Below, piece after piece: positions 7,316 through 15,225 of a stretch of 64,000 nucleotides of DNA. The position numbers were made by a program, and so were the translations under genes. The notes beneath the pieces are model-generated. The model did not search any database. It worked only from the letters and a program-made list of their open reading frames with translations, and was not told the origin of the DNA. Within the stretch, counting starts at the first letter, position 1. Each line of letters begins with the position of its first letter. This DNA comes from Buchnera aphidicola (Tuberolachnus salignus) (GTDB taxonomy: Bacteria > Pseudomonadota > Gammaproteobacteria > Enterobacterales > Enterobacteriaceae), in the NCBI RefSeq assembly GCF_900016785.1, contig NZ_LN890285.1, forward strand, positions 248,001 through 312,000, written 5' to 3'.

Positions 7316-8386
7316 ATGAAAACTTTTATACCCTATAAAATAATATTTTATATTTTTTTTGTAATAACAATGATAAATTTTACATATGCAGCAGAATATA
7401 CTATCAAAAATTTAACACATGTTTCCGGTTCTTCTACCATTCCTTTAATGGGGTATGGTTTAATGGTAGGTTTACCTAATAGTGGAGATCGTATTCCGCA
7501 TTCTTCATTTACATTACAAACAATGTTAAATCTTTTTAAAAACATGGGATTGAATATTAAACATAAACGTAATATTCAAACTAAAAATGTTGCTGCTGTA
7601 ATAGTAACTGCTGAATTGCCAGAATTTAATTATATAGGTCAAAAAATTCCAATCTATGTTTCTTCGATTGGAAACGCTCAAAATTTACAAAATGGCACAT
7701 TGTTGATGACACCTTTAAAAGATGTTAATGGAATTCGATACGGGACCGCTCAAGGACATGCTTCAATAATTCATAATTTAGACAATGAAATTAATGATTT
7801 AGATCATCACAAAATAAAAAATAATGTAAAAATATTAAATGGAGCTATAATAGAAAAAACATATAAATATACTCTTAATAATTCTGGACTATTACAATTG
7901 AGACTTAATTCAAAAAATTTTAATGTAGCTCAAAAAATTAGTGATTGTATTAATAAAAATTATCCAAATGCGGCATATCCTTTAAATTCTAAAATTATAT
8001 GTATAAAAGTTCCCAAACAAAAAAAAGAACAAATACATATAATGAATAATATTTTACATTTTAAAATTAATATTCATTTAGAAAAAAAAAATATTATCTT
8101 TTTAAAACCTAAAAAAAATGAAATTACTTTAAAACATGAAATTTATTTAAATACTGCAAAAATTATTAAAAAACATATATTTTTAAATATTCATAACATT
8201 CGTAAAACATCATCAACTACTTCAAAAACTTCTAAACATTTTGCTAAAAAAATATTTAAAAAAACTCGTTTAACGAATATCATACATGCATTAAAATTTT
8301 TAAATTTACCAATTTCACATATTTTTTCTATTTTAAAATCTTTAAAAAACAAAAACTTAATTAAAGCTCAAATTAAAATAATATAA
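7316..8386 (+). CDS. flgI: FlgI, flagellar P-ring protein
   Basis: 356 residues against 365 in E. coli. A signal peptide ending NFTYA-AEYT precedes IKNLTHVSG and IPLMGYGLMVGLPNSGDR, which match the family start IKDLTSVQG...LIGYGLVVGLDGTGD. LQNGTLLMTPLKDVNGIRYG and the C-terminal LTNIIHALKFLNLPISHIF and IKAQIKII are also conserved. The protein forms the peptidoglycan-level ring, assembled with the help of FlgA. AAGG lies 8 nt before the ATG, and only one nucleotide separates its stop from flgJ. Confidence 0.96.
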   Translation: MKTFIPYKIIFYIFFVITMINFTYAAEYTIKNLTHVSGSSTIPLMGYGLMVGLPNSGDRIPHSSFTLQTMLNLFKNMGLNIKHKRNIQTKNVAAVIVTAELPEFNYIGQKIPIYVSSIGNAQNLQNGTLLMTPLKDVNGIRYGTAQGHASIIHNLDNEINDLDHHKIKNNVKILNGAIIEKTYKYTLNNSGLLQLRLNSKNFNVAQKISDCINKNYPNAAYPLNSKIICIKVPKQKKEQIHIMNNILHFKINIHLEKKNIIFLKPKKNEITLKHEIYLNTAKIIKKHIFLNIHNIRKTSSTTSKTSKHFAKKIFKKTRLTNIIHALKFLNLPISHIFSILKSLKNKNLIKAQIKII

Positions 8387-8387
8387 C

Positions 8388-8714
8388 ATGACTACATTTA
8401 AATATTTACAAATTAATAACAAAAAAAAAATATTCAAAAAAAATTTTTTAATACAAAAAAATAAGATTTCTGTTGCTAATTTAAAAAAAATAGCTTCGCA
8501 AATACAAACAATTTTTGTAAAAATTATGTTACAAAGTATTAATAATTCTAATAAAAATTTAAATCCTCAAATTAACCCAGATAATTATAATTTATTTTAT
8601 ACAGATATGTGTATTAATTGTCTTTCTAAACAATTAAGCCAAAAAGATCTCGGATTTTTAAAAATTATTCAACAACAAATTATAGATTCAAATAATTATT
8701 TAAAAAACTCTTAA
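8388..8714 (+). CDS. flgJ: FlgJ, rod-capping domain only
   Basis: 108 residues corresponding to the N-terminal rod-scaffolding third of E. coli FlgJ (313 residues): LKKIASQIQTIFVKIMLQSI against RPVARQVEGMFVQMMLKSM, then YTDMCINCLSKQLSQKDLGF against YTSMYDQQIAQQMTAGKGLG. The muramidase domain is absent. Loss of that domain is usual in Buchnera and in single-domain FlgJ homologues. It would cap rod growth in the periplasm. Last gene of the flagellar run: flgK, which follows in related genomes, is not present before rluC. Confidence 0.88.
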   Translation: MTTFKYLQINNKKKIFKKNFLIQKNKISVANLKKIASQIQTIFVKIMLQSINNSNKNLNPQINPDNYNLFYTDMCINCLSKQLSQKDLGFLKIIQQQIIDSNNYLKNS

Positions 8715-8811
8715 AATATTCACAAATATAAATAAATTTTTTTATTTTTTTTATAAAAAACAAAATAAAAAAAATTATTTTATATTTTTAAAAAATAATA
8801 TTAAAATACTC

Positions 8812-9750
8812 ATGAAAAAAAATTATGTATTCAGTATTCAAAAAGATTTTATTTTTCAAAGAATTGATAATTTTTTATTTAATAAATTTAAAACATTACC
8901 AAAAAGTTTAATTTATAAAAATTTACGAATTGGAAAAATATTAATTAATAAAAAAAAAAAAAAACCATCTTATAAATTACAAAAAAATGATATAATTTAT
9001 TTATTTAATATAAAAATTGAACCTATTAAAATAAAAAAAATATCGTGTAATTTCAAAATAAAACAAAAAATATTAAAAAATATTTTATATGAAGATCAAC
9101 ATTTAATAATATTAAATAAACCATACGGATTTTCTGTACATGGAGGTAGTGGTATTCAATCAGGAATTATAGAAATTTTTAGGACAATTCGTACCGATAT
9201 TAAATTTTTAGAATTAATACATCGTTTAGATAAAGATACTTCAGGAATTTTATTATTAGCTAAGAAAAGATCAACTTTAAAAAATTTACATCAACAATTA
9301 AGAGAAAAAAAAATAAAAAAATATTATATATCTGTATTGCATGGTATGTTAAAAAAACAAAAAATTATTATAGATTTACCTATTTTAAAAACATATAGAA
9401 AAAAAAAATTTAATATAGTAACAATACATAAAAATGGAAAACCATCTAAAACTATTTTTTTAATAAAAAAAATTTTTTCTAATTGTACATTGGTAATCAT
9501 TAAACCAATAACTGGGCGAACACATCAAATTCGTATTCATGCAGCACAAAGTGGTCATCCTGTATTATATGATCCAAAATATGGAAATTCTATTTTAGAT
9601 TCAAAAATTAAGTTTTATAAAAAAAAAAGATTACTTTTACATGCATATAAAATAACTTTTTTACATCCTGAAACTAATAAAAATATATGTATTTATGCAC
9701 CTTTAGATAAAATTTTTAAAAAAAATTTAAGTTTTTTTTCTAAAAAATAA
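8812..9750 (+). CDS. rluC: RluC, 23S rRNA pseudouridine synthase (955/2504/2580)
   Basis: 312 residues (E. coli 319). An N-terminal S4-like domain (IDNFLFNKFKTLPKSLIYKN) is followed by the RluA-family catalytic domain: LIHRLDKDTSGILLLAKKRS, with the catalytic aspartate of the HRLDKDTSG motif, and GRTHQIRIHAAQSGHPVLYD. It isomerises three uridines near the peptidyl-transferase centre. The order rluC-rpmF-fab is enterobacterial; rne, which is normally divergent upstream, is absent. Codons 47-51 are a run of 15 consecutive A, a possible site of transcript slippage, listed separately. It is distinguished from the rluD homologue elsewhere in the window by synteny. Confidence 0.93.
   Translation: MKKNYVFSIQKDFIFQRIDNFLFNKFKTLPKSLIYKNLRIGKILINKKKKKPSYKLQKNDIIYLFNIKIEPIKIKKISCNFKIKQKILKNILYEDQHLIILNKPYGFSVHGGSGIQSGIIEIFRTIRTDIKFLELIHRLDKDTSGILLLAKKRSTLKNLHQQLREKKIKKYYISVLHGMLKKQKIIIDLPILKTYRKKKFNIVTIHKNGKPSKTIFLIKKIFSNCTLVIIKPITGRTHQIRIHAAQSGHPVLYDPKYGNSILDSKIKFYKKKRLLLHAYKITFLHPETNKNICIYAPLDKIFKKNLSFFSKK
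8950..8964 (+). repeat. A15 homopolymer inside rluC
   Basis: Fifteen consecutive A encode five lysines of the S4-domain region. The annotated frame is intact through it, but runs of this length are prone to polymerase slippage, so a fraction of transcripts is probably out of frame. Confidence 0.95.
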
Positions 9751-9807
9751 AATTTTTAATAAATTTTAAAATAAGTCATTCTAACATTAAAATATCCGGA
9801 AATCCTA

Positions 9808-9972
9808 ATGGCTGTTCAAAAAAGTAAACCTAGTCGTTCCAAAAGAAACATGAGAAGAATGCATGATGTTATCAAACAACATACATTTTCAATTGATAAA
9901 ATTTCAGGAGAAACTCATATCCGTCATCATATGACATTAAAAGGATATTATAAAGGAAAAAAAATTTTTTAA
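9808..9972 (+). CDS. rpmF: 50S ribosomal protein L32
   Basis: A 54-residue gene. The translation starts [20 protein letters not shown] and continues [20 protein letters not shown] then [10 protein letters not shown], matching E. coli L32 (57 residues: [40 protein letters not shown]) almost throughout. The last few C-terminal residues are missing. The zinc-binding cysteines of some L32 forms are absent, as in E. coli. It sits between rluC and fabD, as in enterobacteria without plsX and fabH, and is followed by a strong hairpin terminator. Confidence 0.96.
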   Translation: MAVQKSKPSRSKRNMRRMHDVIKQHTFSIDKISGETHIRHHMTLKGYYKGKKIF

Positions 9973-10005
9973 TCAAAAATATTATTCTAAAATTATATTT
10001 TTTAT

Positions 10006-10037
10006 AATACAGTATTTAGAAATTTAAATACTGTATT
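10006..10037 (+). terminator. Intrinsic terminator after rpmF
   Basis: Perfect 13-bp inverted repeat, AATACAGTATTTA at 10006-10018 and TAAATACTGTATT at 10025-10037, with a 6-nt loop and a T7 run a few bases downstream. It lies 34 nt after the rpmF stop and separates it from fabD. Confidence 0.65.
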
Positions 10038-10091
10038 CAAAAACATTTTTTTACACATATATTTTTCAAAAAATAAATAATAAAGCAAATT

Positions 10092-11027
10092 ATGAAAAAA
10101 ATTTCAATATTATTTCCTGGTCAAAATTTACAAAATTTACAAAAAAATTTATATTTAAATATAAAAAGAAATATTTTTAATAAAACATTAGAAGAAGCAT
10201 CTCAATTTTTAAATTATAATTTATTAAAAAATTTAAAATATAATTTACCCTTGAAAACAAAATATTTACCTTATGTAATAATTAGTATTTCTGTAGCTTT
10301 ATATCGAGAATGGACAAAAAATATATCTTTTATTCCTCATATTATGGCGGGGCATAGTTTAGGGCATTATTCTGCGTTAATATGTAGTAATATTCTTAGT
10401 TTTAAAAATGCCTTAATAATATTAAAAAAAAGAAATCAAATTATTAAAAATAGTTTAAAAAATATATCTACATTAATGTATATTATTATTGGTGAAAAAT
10501 TATCTGTTATTAAAAAAATTTGCCAAAAGGTTTCACAAGATTATCAAAAAGTTTCGATTGCTTGCATAAATTCAAAAACTCAAATTGTTATTTCTGGTCA
10601 AAAAATAGCAGTTTTAAAAGTAATAAAATTTTTTAAAAAAAAAAATAAAATATATGTTATTCCGCTACCAATTTTTTTGTGTTTACATTGTTCGCTTTTA
10701 AAAAAAGATTCTAAAAAATTTTTCACATTTTTAAAACATTTTTTTTTCCAAACATCTAAAATAAATGTTTTATGCTCTACTAAAACAAAAATTTTAACGT
10801 CTTCAAAAGAAATAAAAAAAAGTTTATATCAACAACTTTATAAACCAGTCTTATGGAAAAATACTCTTAAATTTATAAAAAAAAAAAATATTAATATTTT
10901 TATAGAAATGGGTTTTGGAAATACTTTAACAAAAATAAACTTTTATAATAAAATTCAACATACATATTCTACTGACCCCTTAAAAAATTTTTTTAAAACA
11001 ATGAAAATAATAAAAAATATAAAATGA
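10092..11027 (+). CDS. fabD: Malonyl-CoA:ACP transacylase FabD
   Basis: 311 residues (E. coli 309). N-terminal ILFPGQ supplies the oxyanion-hole glutamine; the nucleophile elbow is GHSLGHYSAL (serine in GHSLG); LKKRNQIIK holds the arginine that binds the malonyl carboxylate; LCLHCSLLK holds the catalytic histidine; and QQLYKPVLW near residue 250 is also conserved. It loads malonyl groups onto acyl carrier protein for fatty-acid synthesis. Its stop overlaps the fabG start (ATGA), so the two are coupled. plsX and fabH, upstream in E. coli, are absent here. Confidence 0.94.
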   Translation: MKKISILFPGQNLQNLQKNLYLNIKRNIFNKTLEEASQFLNYNLLKNLKYNLPLKTKYLPYVIISISVALYREWTKNISFIPHIMAGHSLGHYSALICSNILSFKNALIILKKRNQIIKNSLKNISTLMYIIIGEKLSVIKKICQKVSQDYQKVSIACINSKTQIVISGQKIAVLKVIKFFKKKNKIYVIPLPIFLCLHCSLLKKDSKKFFTFLKHFFFQTSKINVLCSTKTKILTSSKEIKKSLYQQLYKPVLWKNTLKFIKKKNINIFIEMGFGNTLTKINFYNKIQHTYSTDPLKNFFKTMKIIKNIK

Positions 11028-11758
11028 AAAAAAAATATGATAAAATAGCTTTAATTACTGGTGCTAATCGTGGAATTGGAAAATCTATTTTAAAAAAAAT
11101 TATTAAAAAAAATATTTACGTTATTGGAACTTCTAAAACTTTATTAGGAGTAAAAAAAATTAAAAAATTAGTTAATAAAAGTGGAACAGGAATTTTAATA
11201 AATTTTTTAAATATTCAAAATACCAAAAAAAAATTATATGAAATTATAAAAAAATTTAATACAATAGATATTTTAATACATAATTCTGGTGTTATACAAG
11301 ATAATTTATTAATTAATATGTCTGAAAAAAATTGGAACGACGTTATTTTAATTAATTTAAATTCTTGTTTTTATTTAACAAAATTTTTAATTCCGAATAT
11401 GATAAAAAAAAAATGGGGTCGAATTATTTTTATTAGTTCTGTAAACGCATATCAAGGAAATATAGGACAAACAAATTATTCTGCTTCAAAAGCTGGTATG
11501 ATTGGTTTTATGAAGTCTTTAGCTTTAGAAGTAGCAAGATTTGGAATTACTGCAAATTCTATTGCCCCTGGATATATAAAAACAAATATGACAAAAAAAA
11601 TTTTAAAAAATATAAAAAATAATATTAATCAAATTCCTATAAAAAATTTTGGCACTGTTAAAGATATTTCAAATATGGTATTATTTTTAATATCTAAAAA
11701 AAGTACTTATATTACAGGACAAACTATACATATTAATGGTGGAATGTTAATGTTATAA
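11024..11758 (+). CDS. fabG: 3-oxoacyl-ACP reductase FabG
   Basis: 244 residues, the same as E. coli. Classical short-chain dehydrogenase: nucleotide-binding TGANRGIG (residues about 12-19), structural LIHNSG, catalytic serine in IISS-like IFISSVNAYQGN, and the YSASK tetrad tyrosine and lysine. APGYIKTNMT and ITGQTIHINGGM follow as in FabG. It reduces 3-oxoacyl-ACP with NADPH in each elongation cycle. It overlaps fabD by 4 nt and is followed by acpP after 66 nt. Confidence 0.96.
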   Translation: MKKKYDKIALITGANRGIGKSILKKIIKKNIYVIGTSKTLLGVKKIKKLVNKSGTGILINFLNIQNTKKKLYEIIKKFNTIDILIHNSGVIQDNLLINMSEKNWNDVILINLNSCFYLTKFLIPNMIKKKWGRIIFISSVNAYQGNIGQTNYSASKAGMIGFMKSLALEVARFGITANSIAPGYIKTNMTKKILKNIKNNINQIPIKNFGTVKDISNMVLFLISKKSTYITGQTIHINGGMLML

Positions 11759-11824
11759 ATAAAAAATCTTTATAAAAACATTTTTTTTTAATTATTTCCA
11801 TCTTAAAAAATTAAAGGATTATAA

Positions 11825-12064
11825 ATGAATAATATTCAAAATTGTGTAAAAAAAATTATTTCAAAACAATTTAATTATCCTATTGAAAAAATTAAAAATA
11901 ATTATATTATTTCTGAAAAATTTAAAGCAGATTCTTTAGATATGATTGAATTAATTATGTTAATAGAAGAAAAATTTAAAATAGAATTAAATGAAACTAA
12001 TTTTAATACATTAAAAACTGTACAAAATATTATTGATCATATTGTAAAAAATGTAAAAAAATAA
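11825..12064 (+). CDS. acpP: Acyl carrier protein
   Basis: 79 residues (E. coli 78). The phosphopantetheine attachment site is the serine of KADSLDMIELIMLIEEKF, matching GADSLDTVELVMALEEEF, and the N-terminus has VKKIISKQFNYPIEKI. It is more lysine-rich than the usual acidic ACP but keeps an acidic recognition helix after the serine. AAAGGA precedes the ATG. fabF, pabC and mltG, which separate acpP from tmk in E. coli, have been lost. Confidence 0.96.
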   Translation: MNNIQNCVKKIISKQFNYPIEKIKNNYIISEKFKADSLDMIELIMLIEEKFKIELNETNFNTLKTVQNIIDHIVKNVKK

Positions 12065-12197
12065 TTATTCTATAAAATTATAAAACATACAATAAAATTT
12101 TTTTAAAAATATTATTAATTTTTTATATAATATTTATATTTAAAAAATTATATTTTTCAAAAAATTAACTTAATTTTAATCTTTAAGATCAAATTTT

Positions 12198-12833
12198 ATG
12201 AAACCAGGAAAATTTATTGTAGTAGAAGGTATAGAAGGTTCGGGAAAAACAAGTTCATGTTTATACATAAAAAAAATTTTATATCAATTTGGAATTAAAA
12301 AAATTATTTCTATACGTGAGCCAGGAAGTACCTTTTTATCTGAAAAAATACGTCAATTTATTAAATTTAATACTTCGAAAGAACCATTAAATTATAAAAC
12401 TATGGTACTTTTATTATATGCATCACGTTTTCATTTAACTGAAAAAATTATTTATCCTGCTTTAAAAAAAGGAATTTGGGTATTAAGTGATCGATATGAA
12501 ATGTCTACATATGCATATCAAGGTTATAATTCTCAAAAAAAACATAATTTTATTAAAAATATAAGTTTTTTACTTTTAAAAAATTTTAAACCAGATTTGA
12601 TATTATATTTAGACGTTACAATAAAAAACAGCTTAAAAAGAATTTTAAAAAGAGGAAAATTAGATAATATCGAAAAAAAAAATCTATCTTTTTTTGAAAA
12701 AATTAGAAAGGAATATTTAAAACAATGTAAAAAAGAAAAAAATGTTATTCATATCAATGCAAATTTACCGCAAAAAATAGTATATAAAAATTTACAAAAT
12801 TCTCTTTTCACATGGTTACAAAAAATAAAATGA
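12198..12833 (+). CDS. tmk: Thymidylate kinase
   Basis: 211 residues (E. coli 213). P-loop GIEGSGKTSS near residue 11, the substrate-binding REPGST, the DRYEMSTYAYQG motif that corresponds to the DR-Y segment, and LDVTIKNSLKRILKRGK in the LID region. It phosphorylates dTMP to dTDP. Its last 4 nt overlap the start of holB, giving the enterobacterial tmk-holB-tatD operon. Confidence 0.94.
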   Translation: MKPGKFIVVEGIEGSGKTSSCLYIKKILYQFGIKKIISIREPGSTFLSEKIRQFIKFNTSKEPLNYKTMVLLLYASRFHLTEKIIYPALKKGIWVLSDRYEMSTYAYQGYNSQKKHNFIKNISFLLLKNFKPDLILYLDVTIKNSLKRILKRGKLDNIEKKNLSFFEKIRKEYLKQCKKEKNVIHINANLPQKIVYKNLQNSLFTWLQKIK

Positions 12834-13831
12834 ACTTTTCTATTTCGTGGTTATCTCAATATTATACAAAAATTATTACGTTATACAAAAAAAAAAAATT
12901 ACATCCAATTATTTTATTACAATCAACTTATGATATAGGAATTCAAAAATTAGTTTATGAAATTAGTACTTTTTTTTTATGTTTAAAAAAAAAAAAAATG
13001 TATTATTGTAACAAATGCACTTCTTGTTATTTAATGAAATTAAAAATACATCCAGATTTTTATGATATTAAAGACAAAAATAAAAAAAAAATTGGAATTG
13101 ATTTAATACGAAATGTAATTTTGAAAATTTATACTACAGCTCAACAAGGAAACAAAAAAATATTATGGTTTTCAAATATTTTAAATTTAACACATGAGGC
13201 ATCAAATACATTATTAAAAACTTGTGAAGAACCTCCAAAAAACACTTTTTTTTTTCTTTATACTAATAATTCTCAACATATGATATCTACTTTAAGAAGT
13301 CGAGCAATTTTTTATAATTTATCCGTTCCTACGGAAAAAGAAGGAATTTTATGGTTAAAAAAAAAAAACATTAAAAAAAAAATTTCTTTAAATTTAATTC
13401 AGACTTCTTTAAGATTATATAATTATTCACCTTTTTCTGCTAATTTTTTTTTAAACAACGTATTATTTTCTCAACGCATTAAAATTATAAATATTTTTAA
13501 AAATTATTATATCAATAGAAAATATTTAATTTTAATTAATGCTTTTAAATATATTAATAATCCAGATTTAATATTTTGGATTTGTTTTTTAATTTTAGAT
13601 GCTATCAAACTTTTAAGTAAAAAAAAAATTAATATTCAAAATTTAGACCAAATATCTTTTTTAAAAAAATTTTCAAAAGAATATTCATATCAAATTTTGA
13701 ATAAAATGTTATTTTCTTGGTTAAAATGTAATTTTTGTTTATGTAATATTTTAGGTATTGATAAAGAAATCTTAATTATCGAACAAGTTTTATATACTAC
13801 AATATTACTAAAAAAAAATTTAGAAAATTAA
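12830..13831 (+). CDS. holB: DNA polymerase III delta-prime subunit
   Basis: 333 residues (E. coli 334) from the ATG at 12830, which overlaps the tmk stop as ATGA; an in-frame ATG at 12812 would add six residues with no match to the family. The four zinc cysteines are present (LCLKKKK then CNKCTSC), with LLKTCEEPP and TLRSRAIF; the latter is the SRC motif with its arginine finger kept but Cys replaced by Ala. It is part of the clamp loader. It contains a run of 14 A at 12985-12998 in frame. Confidence 0.92.
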   Translation: MNFSISWLSQYYTKIITLYKKKKLHPIILLQSTYDIGIQKLVYEISTFFLCLKKKKMYYCNKCTSCYLMKLKIHPDFYDIKDKNKKKIGIDLIRNVILKIYTTAQQGNKKILWFSNILNLTHEASNTLLKTCEEPPKNTFFFLYTNNSQHMISTLRSRAIFYNLSVPTEKEGILWLKKKNIKKKISLNLIQTSLRLYNYSPFSANFFLNNVLFSQRIKIINIFKNYYINRKYLILINAFKYINNPDLIFWICFLILDAIKLLSKKKINIQNLDQISFLKKFSKEYSYQILNKMLFSWLKCNFCLCNILGIDKEILIIEQVLYTTILLKKNLEN

Positions 13832-13853
13832 AATCATTATAAGGAAAAAAAAA

Positions 13854-14636
13854 ATGTTTTTAATTGATTCTCATTGTCATTTAAATTTATTAAATTTTAA
13901 AAAAAAAACATTAGATAATATTTTATCTGAAGCGTATGAAAAAAATATTAAAATAATTTTAACTATATCTATTTCTATAAATAATTTTAAAAATTTGTTA
14001 TTATCTATACAAAAAAAAAATATTTTTTTTTCTTGCGGATTGCATCCTTTATGCGAACATAAAAAAAAAGATATTTATTTAATTCAAGAATTTTCTAAAA
14101 TGAAAAAAGTTATCGCTATTGGAGAAACTGGATTAGATTTTTTAAAAAATTCTATAAATAAAATTAAACAAGAAAAGTTATTTATACAACATATACAAAT
14201 TGCAAAGAAAATTAAAAAACCTATAATAGTTCATAGTCGATTATCAAAAATACAAACTCTTCGTATTTTAAAATCAGAAAATGCATATTTATGTTCTGGA
14301 ATTTTACATTCTTTCACTGAAGATTTAGATATGGTAAAAAAATTATTAGATTTAAATTTTTATATTTCTTTTTCTGGAATTATTACTTTTAAAAATGCTA
14401 ATAATTTACGAAAAATTTTACATTTTATTCCATTAAATAGATTATTAATAGAAACAGATTCACCTTATTTAACTCCTGTCCCTTATCGTGGACAAGAAAA
14501 TCAACCAAAATTTTTATATGAAATTGCTCAATATATAGCAAAATTATTAAAAAAAGATTTTTTTGAATTTATTACTATTCTTCAAAAAAATTTTTTTACT
14601 CTATTTAATCTGTCTTCTTTTAAATATTTAAAATAA
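13854..14636 (+). CDS. ycfH: TatD-family metal-dependent deoxyribonuclease (YcfH)
   Basis: 260 residues (E. coli YcfH 265). Metal ligands of the TIM-barrel hydrolase fold are visible: DSHCHLN at the N-terminus, GETGLDF (glutamate), IVHSRLS (histidine), ILHSFTED (histidine) and ETDSPYLTPVPYRG (aspartate). The position after holB identifies the YcfH branch rather than TatD itself. Its substrate in vivo is uncertain; relatives act on DNA 3' ends. AAGGA lies upstream of the ATG. In E. coli and other Buchnera the next gene is ptsG, which is absent here. Confidence 0.92.
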   Translation: MFLIDSHCHLNLLNFKKKTLDNILSEAYEKNIKIILTISISINNFKNLLLSIQKKNIFFSCGLHPLCEHKKKDIYLIQEFSKMKKVIAIGETGLDFLKNSINKIKQEKLFIQHIQIAKKIKKPIIVHSRLSKIQTLRILKSENAYLCSGILHSFTEDLDMVKKLLDLNFYISFSGIITFKNANNLRKILHFIPLNRLLIETDSPYLTPVPYRGQENQPKFLYEIAQYIAKLLKKDFFEFITILQKNFFTLFNLSSFKYLK

Positions 14637-14733
14637 ATGATAAAATATAATAAAAATTTTTTATTATTATTTTTTTCAAGACAAAAAATTTTTTTTATAA
14701 AAAAATATTTTTTAATTTTAACGATCTAAATTT

Positions 14734-15078
14734 ATGAATGTAGAAATGATATTTTCTCAAATTATATCAAAAAAAAAAAATCTTATTTATCAAGATAAAA
14801 AAGTAACAGCATTTTATGATAAATATCCAAAAGCACCAATACATATTTTAATTATTCCTAACATATTAATCCCGACAGCAAACGATGTTACTAAAGAAAA
14901 TAAATTTTTTTTTATGCATATGTTTTATGCTGCAACTAAAATTGCAAAAAAAATTGGAATTCATAAAACAGGATACCGATTAATTTTAAATTGTAATAAA
15001 CATGCTGGACAAGAAATAAAATATATTCATTTACATCTTCTTGGAGGAAAATTTTTAGGACCTCTTTTATCAAAATAA
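14734..15078 (+). CDS. hinT: HIT-family purine nucleoside phosphoramidase HinT
   Basis: 114 residues (E. coli 119). MIFSQIISKKKNLIYQDKKV, APIHILIIPNILIPTANDVT and GYRLILNCNKHAGQEI all match HinT. The HIT triad, HIHMHLLGG in E. coli, reads YIHLHLLGG: the first histidine is tyrosine (codon TAT), while the nucleophile and the following histidine are kept. The protein hydrolyses adenosine phosphoramidates and lysyl-AMP-type adducts. It stands alone, 97 nt after ycfH, and ends at a strong terminator. Confidence 0.94.
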   Translation: MNVEMIFSQIISKKKNLIYQDKKVTAFYDKYPKAPIHILIIPNILIPTANDVTKENKFFFMHMFYAATKIAKKIGIHKTGYRLILNCNKHAGQEIKYIHLHLLGGKFLGPLLSK

Positions 15079-15117
15079 TAAGAAAGATAATATTTTTAAA
15101 ATCTATTCAAAAAAATT

Positions 15118-15187
15118 TTGATAGATCATGTAAAATTTTTTAAAAAAATGTAAAAATATTTTTTGAACATGATCTATCAATTTTTTT
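15118..15187. terminator. Bidirectional terminator between hinT and asnS
   Basis: Perfect 14-bp inverted repeat, TTGATAGATCATGT (15118-15131) and ACATGATCTATCAA (15167-15180), with a 35-nt A/T loop. T7 follows on the plus strand (15181-15187) and an A run precedes it, giving a U tract for the minus-strand asnS transcript. The genes are convergent. Confidence 0.75.
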
Positions 15188-15225
15188 ATGATTATTAATA
15201 ATAAGTACCTTTGTTTAAAAAAAAA

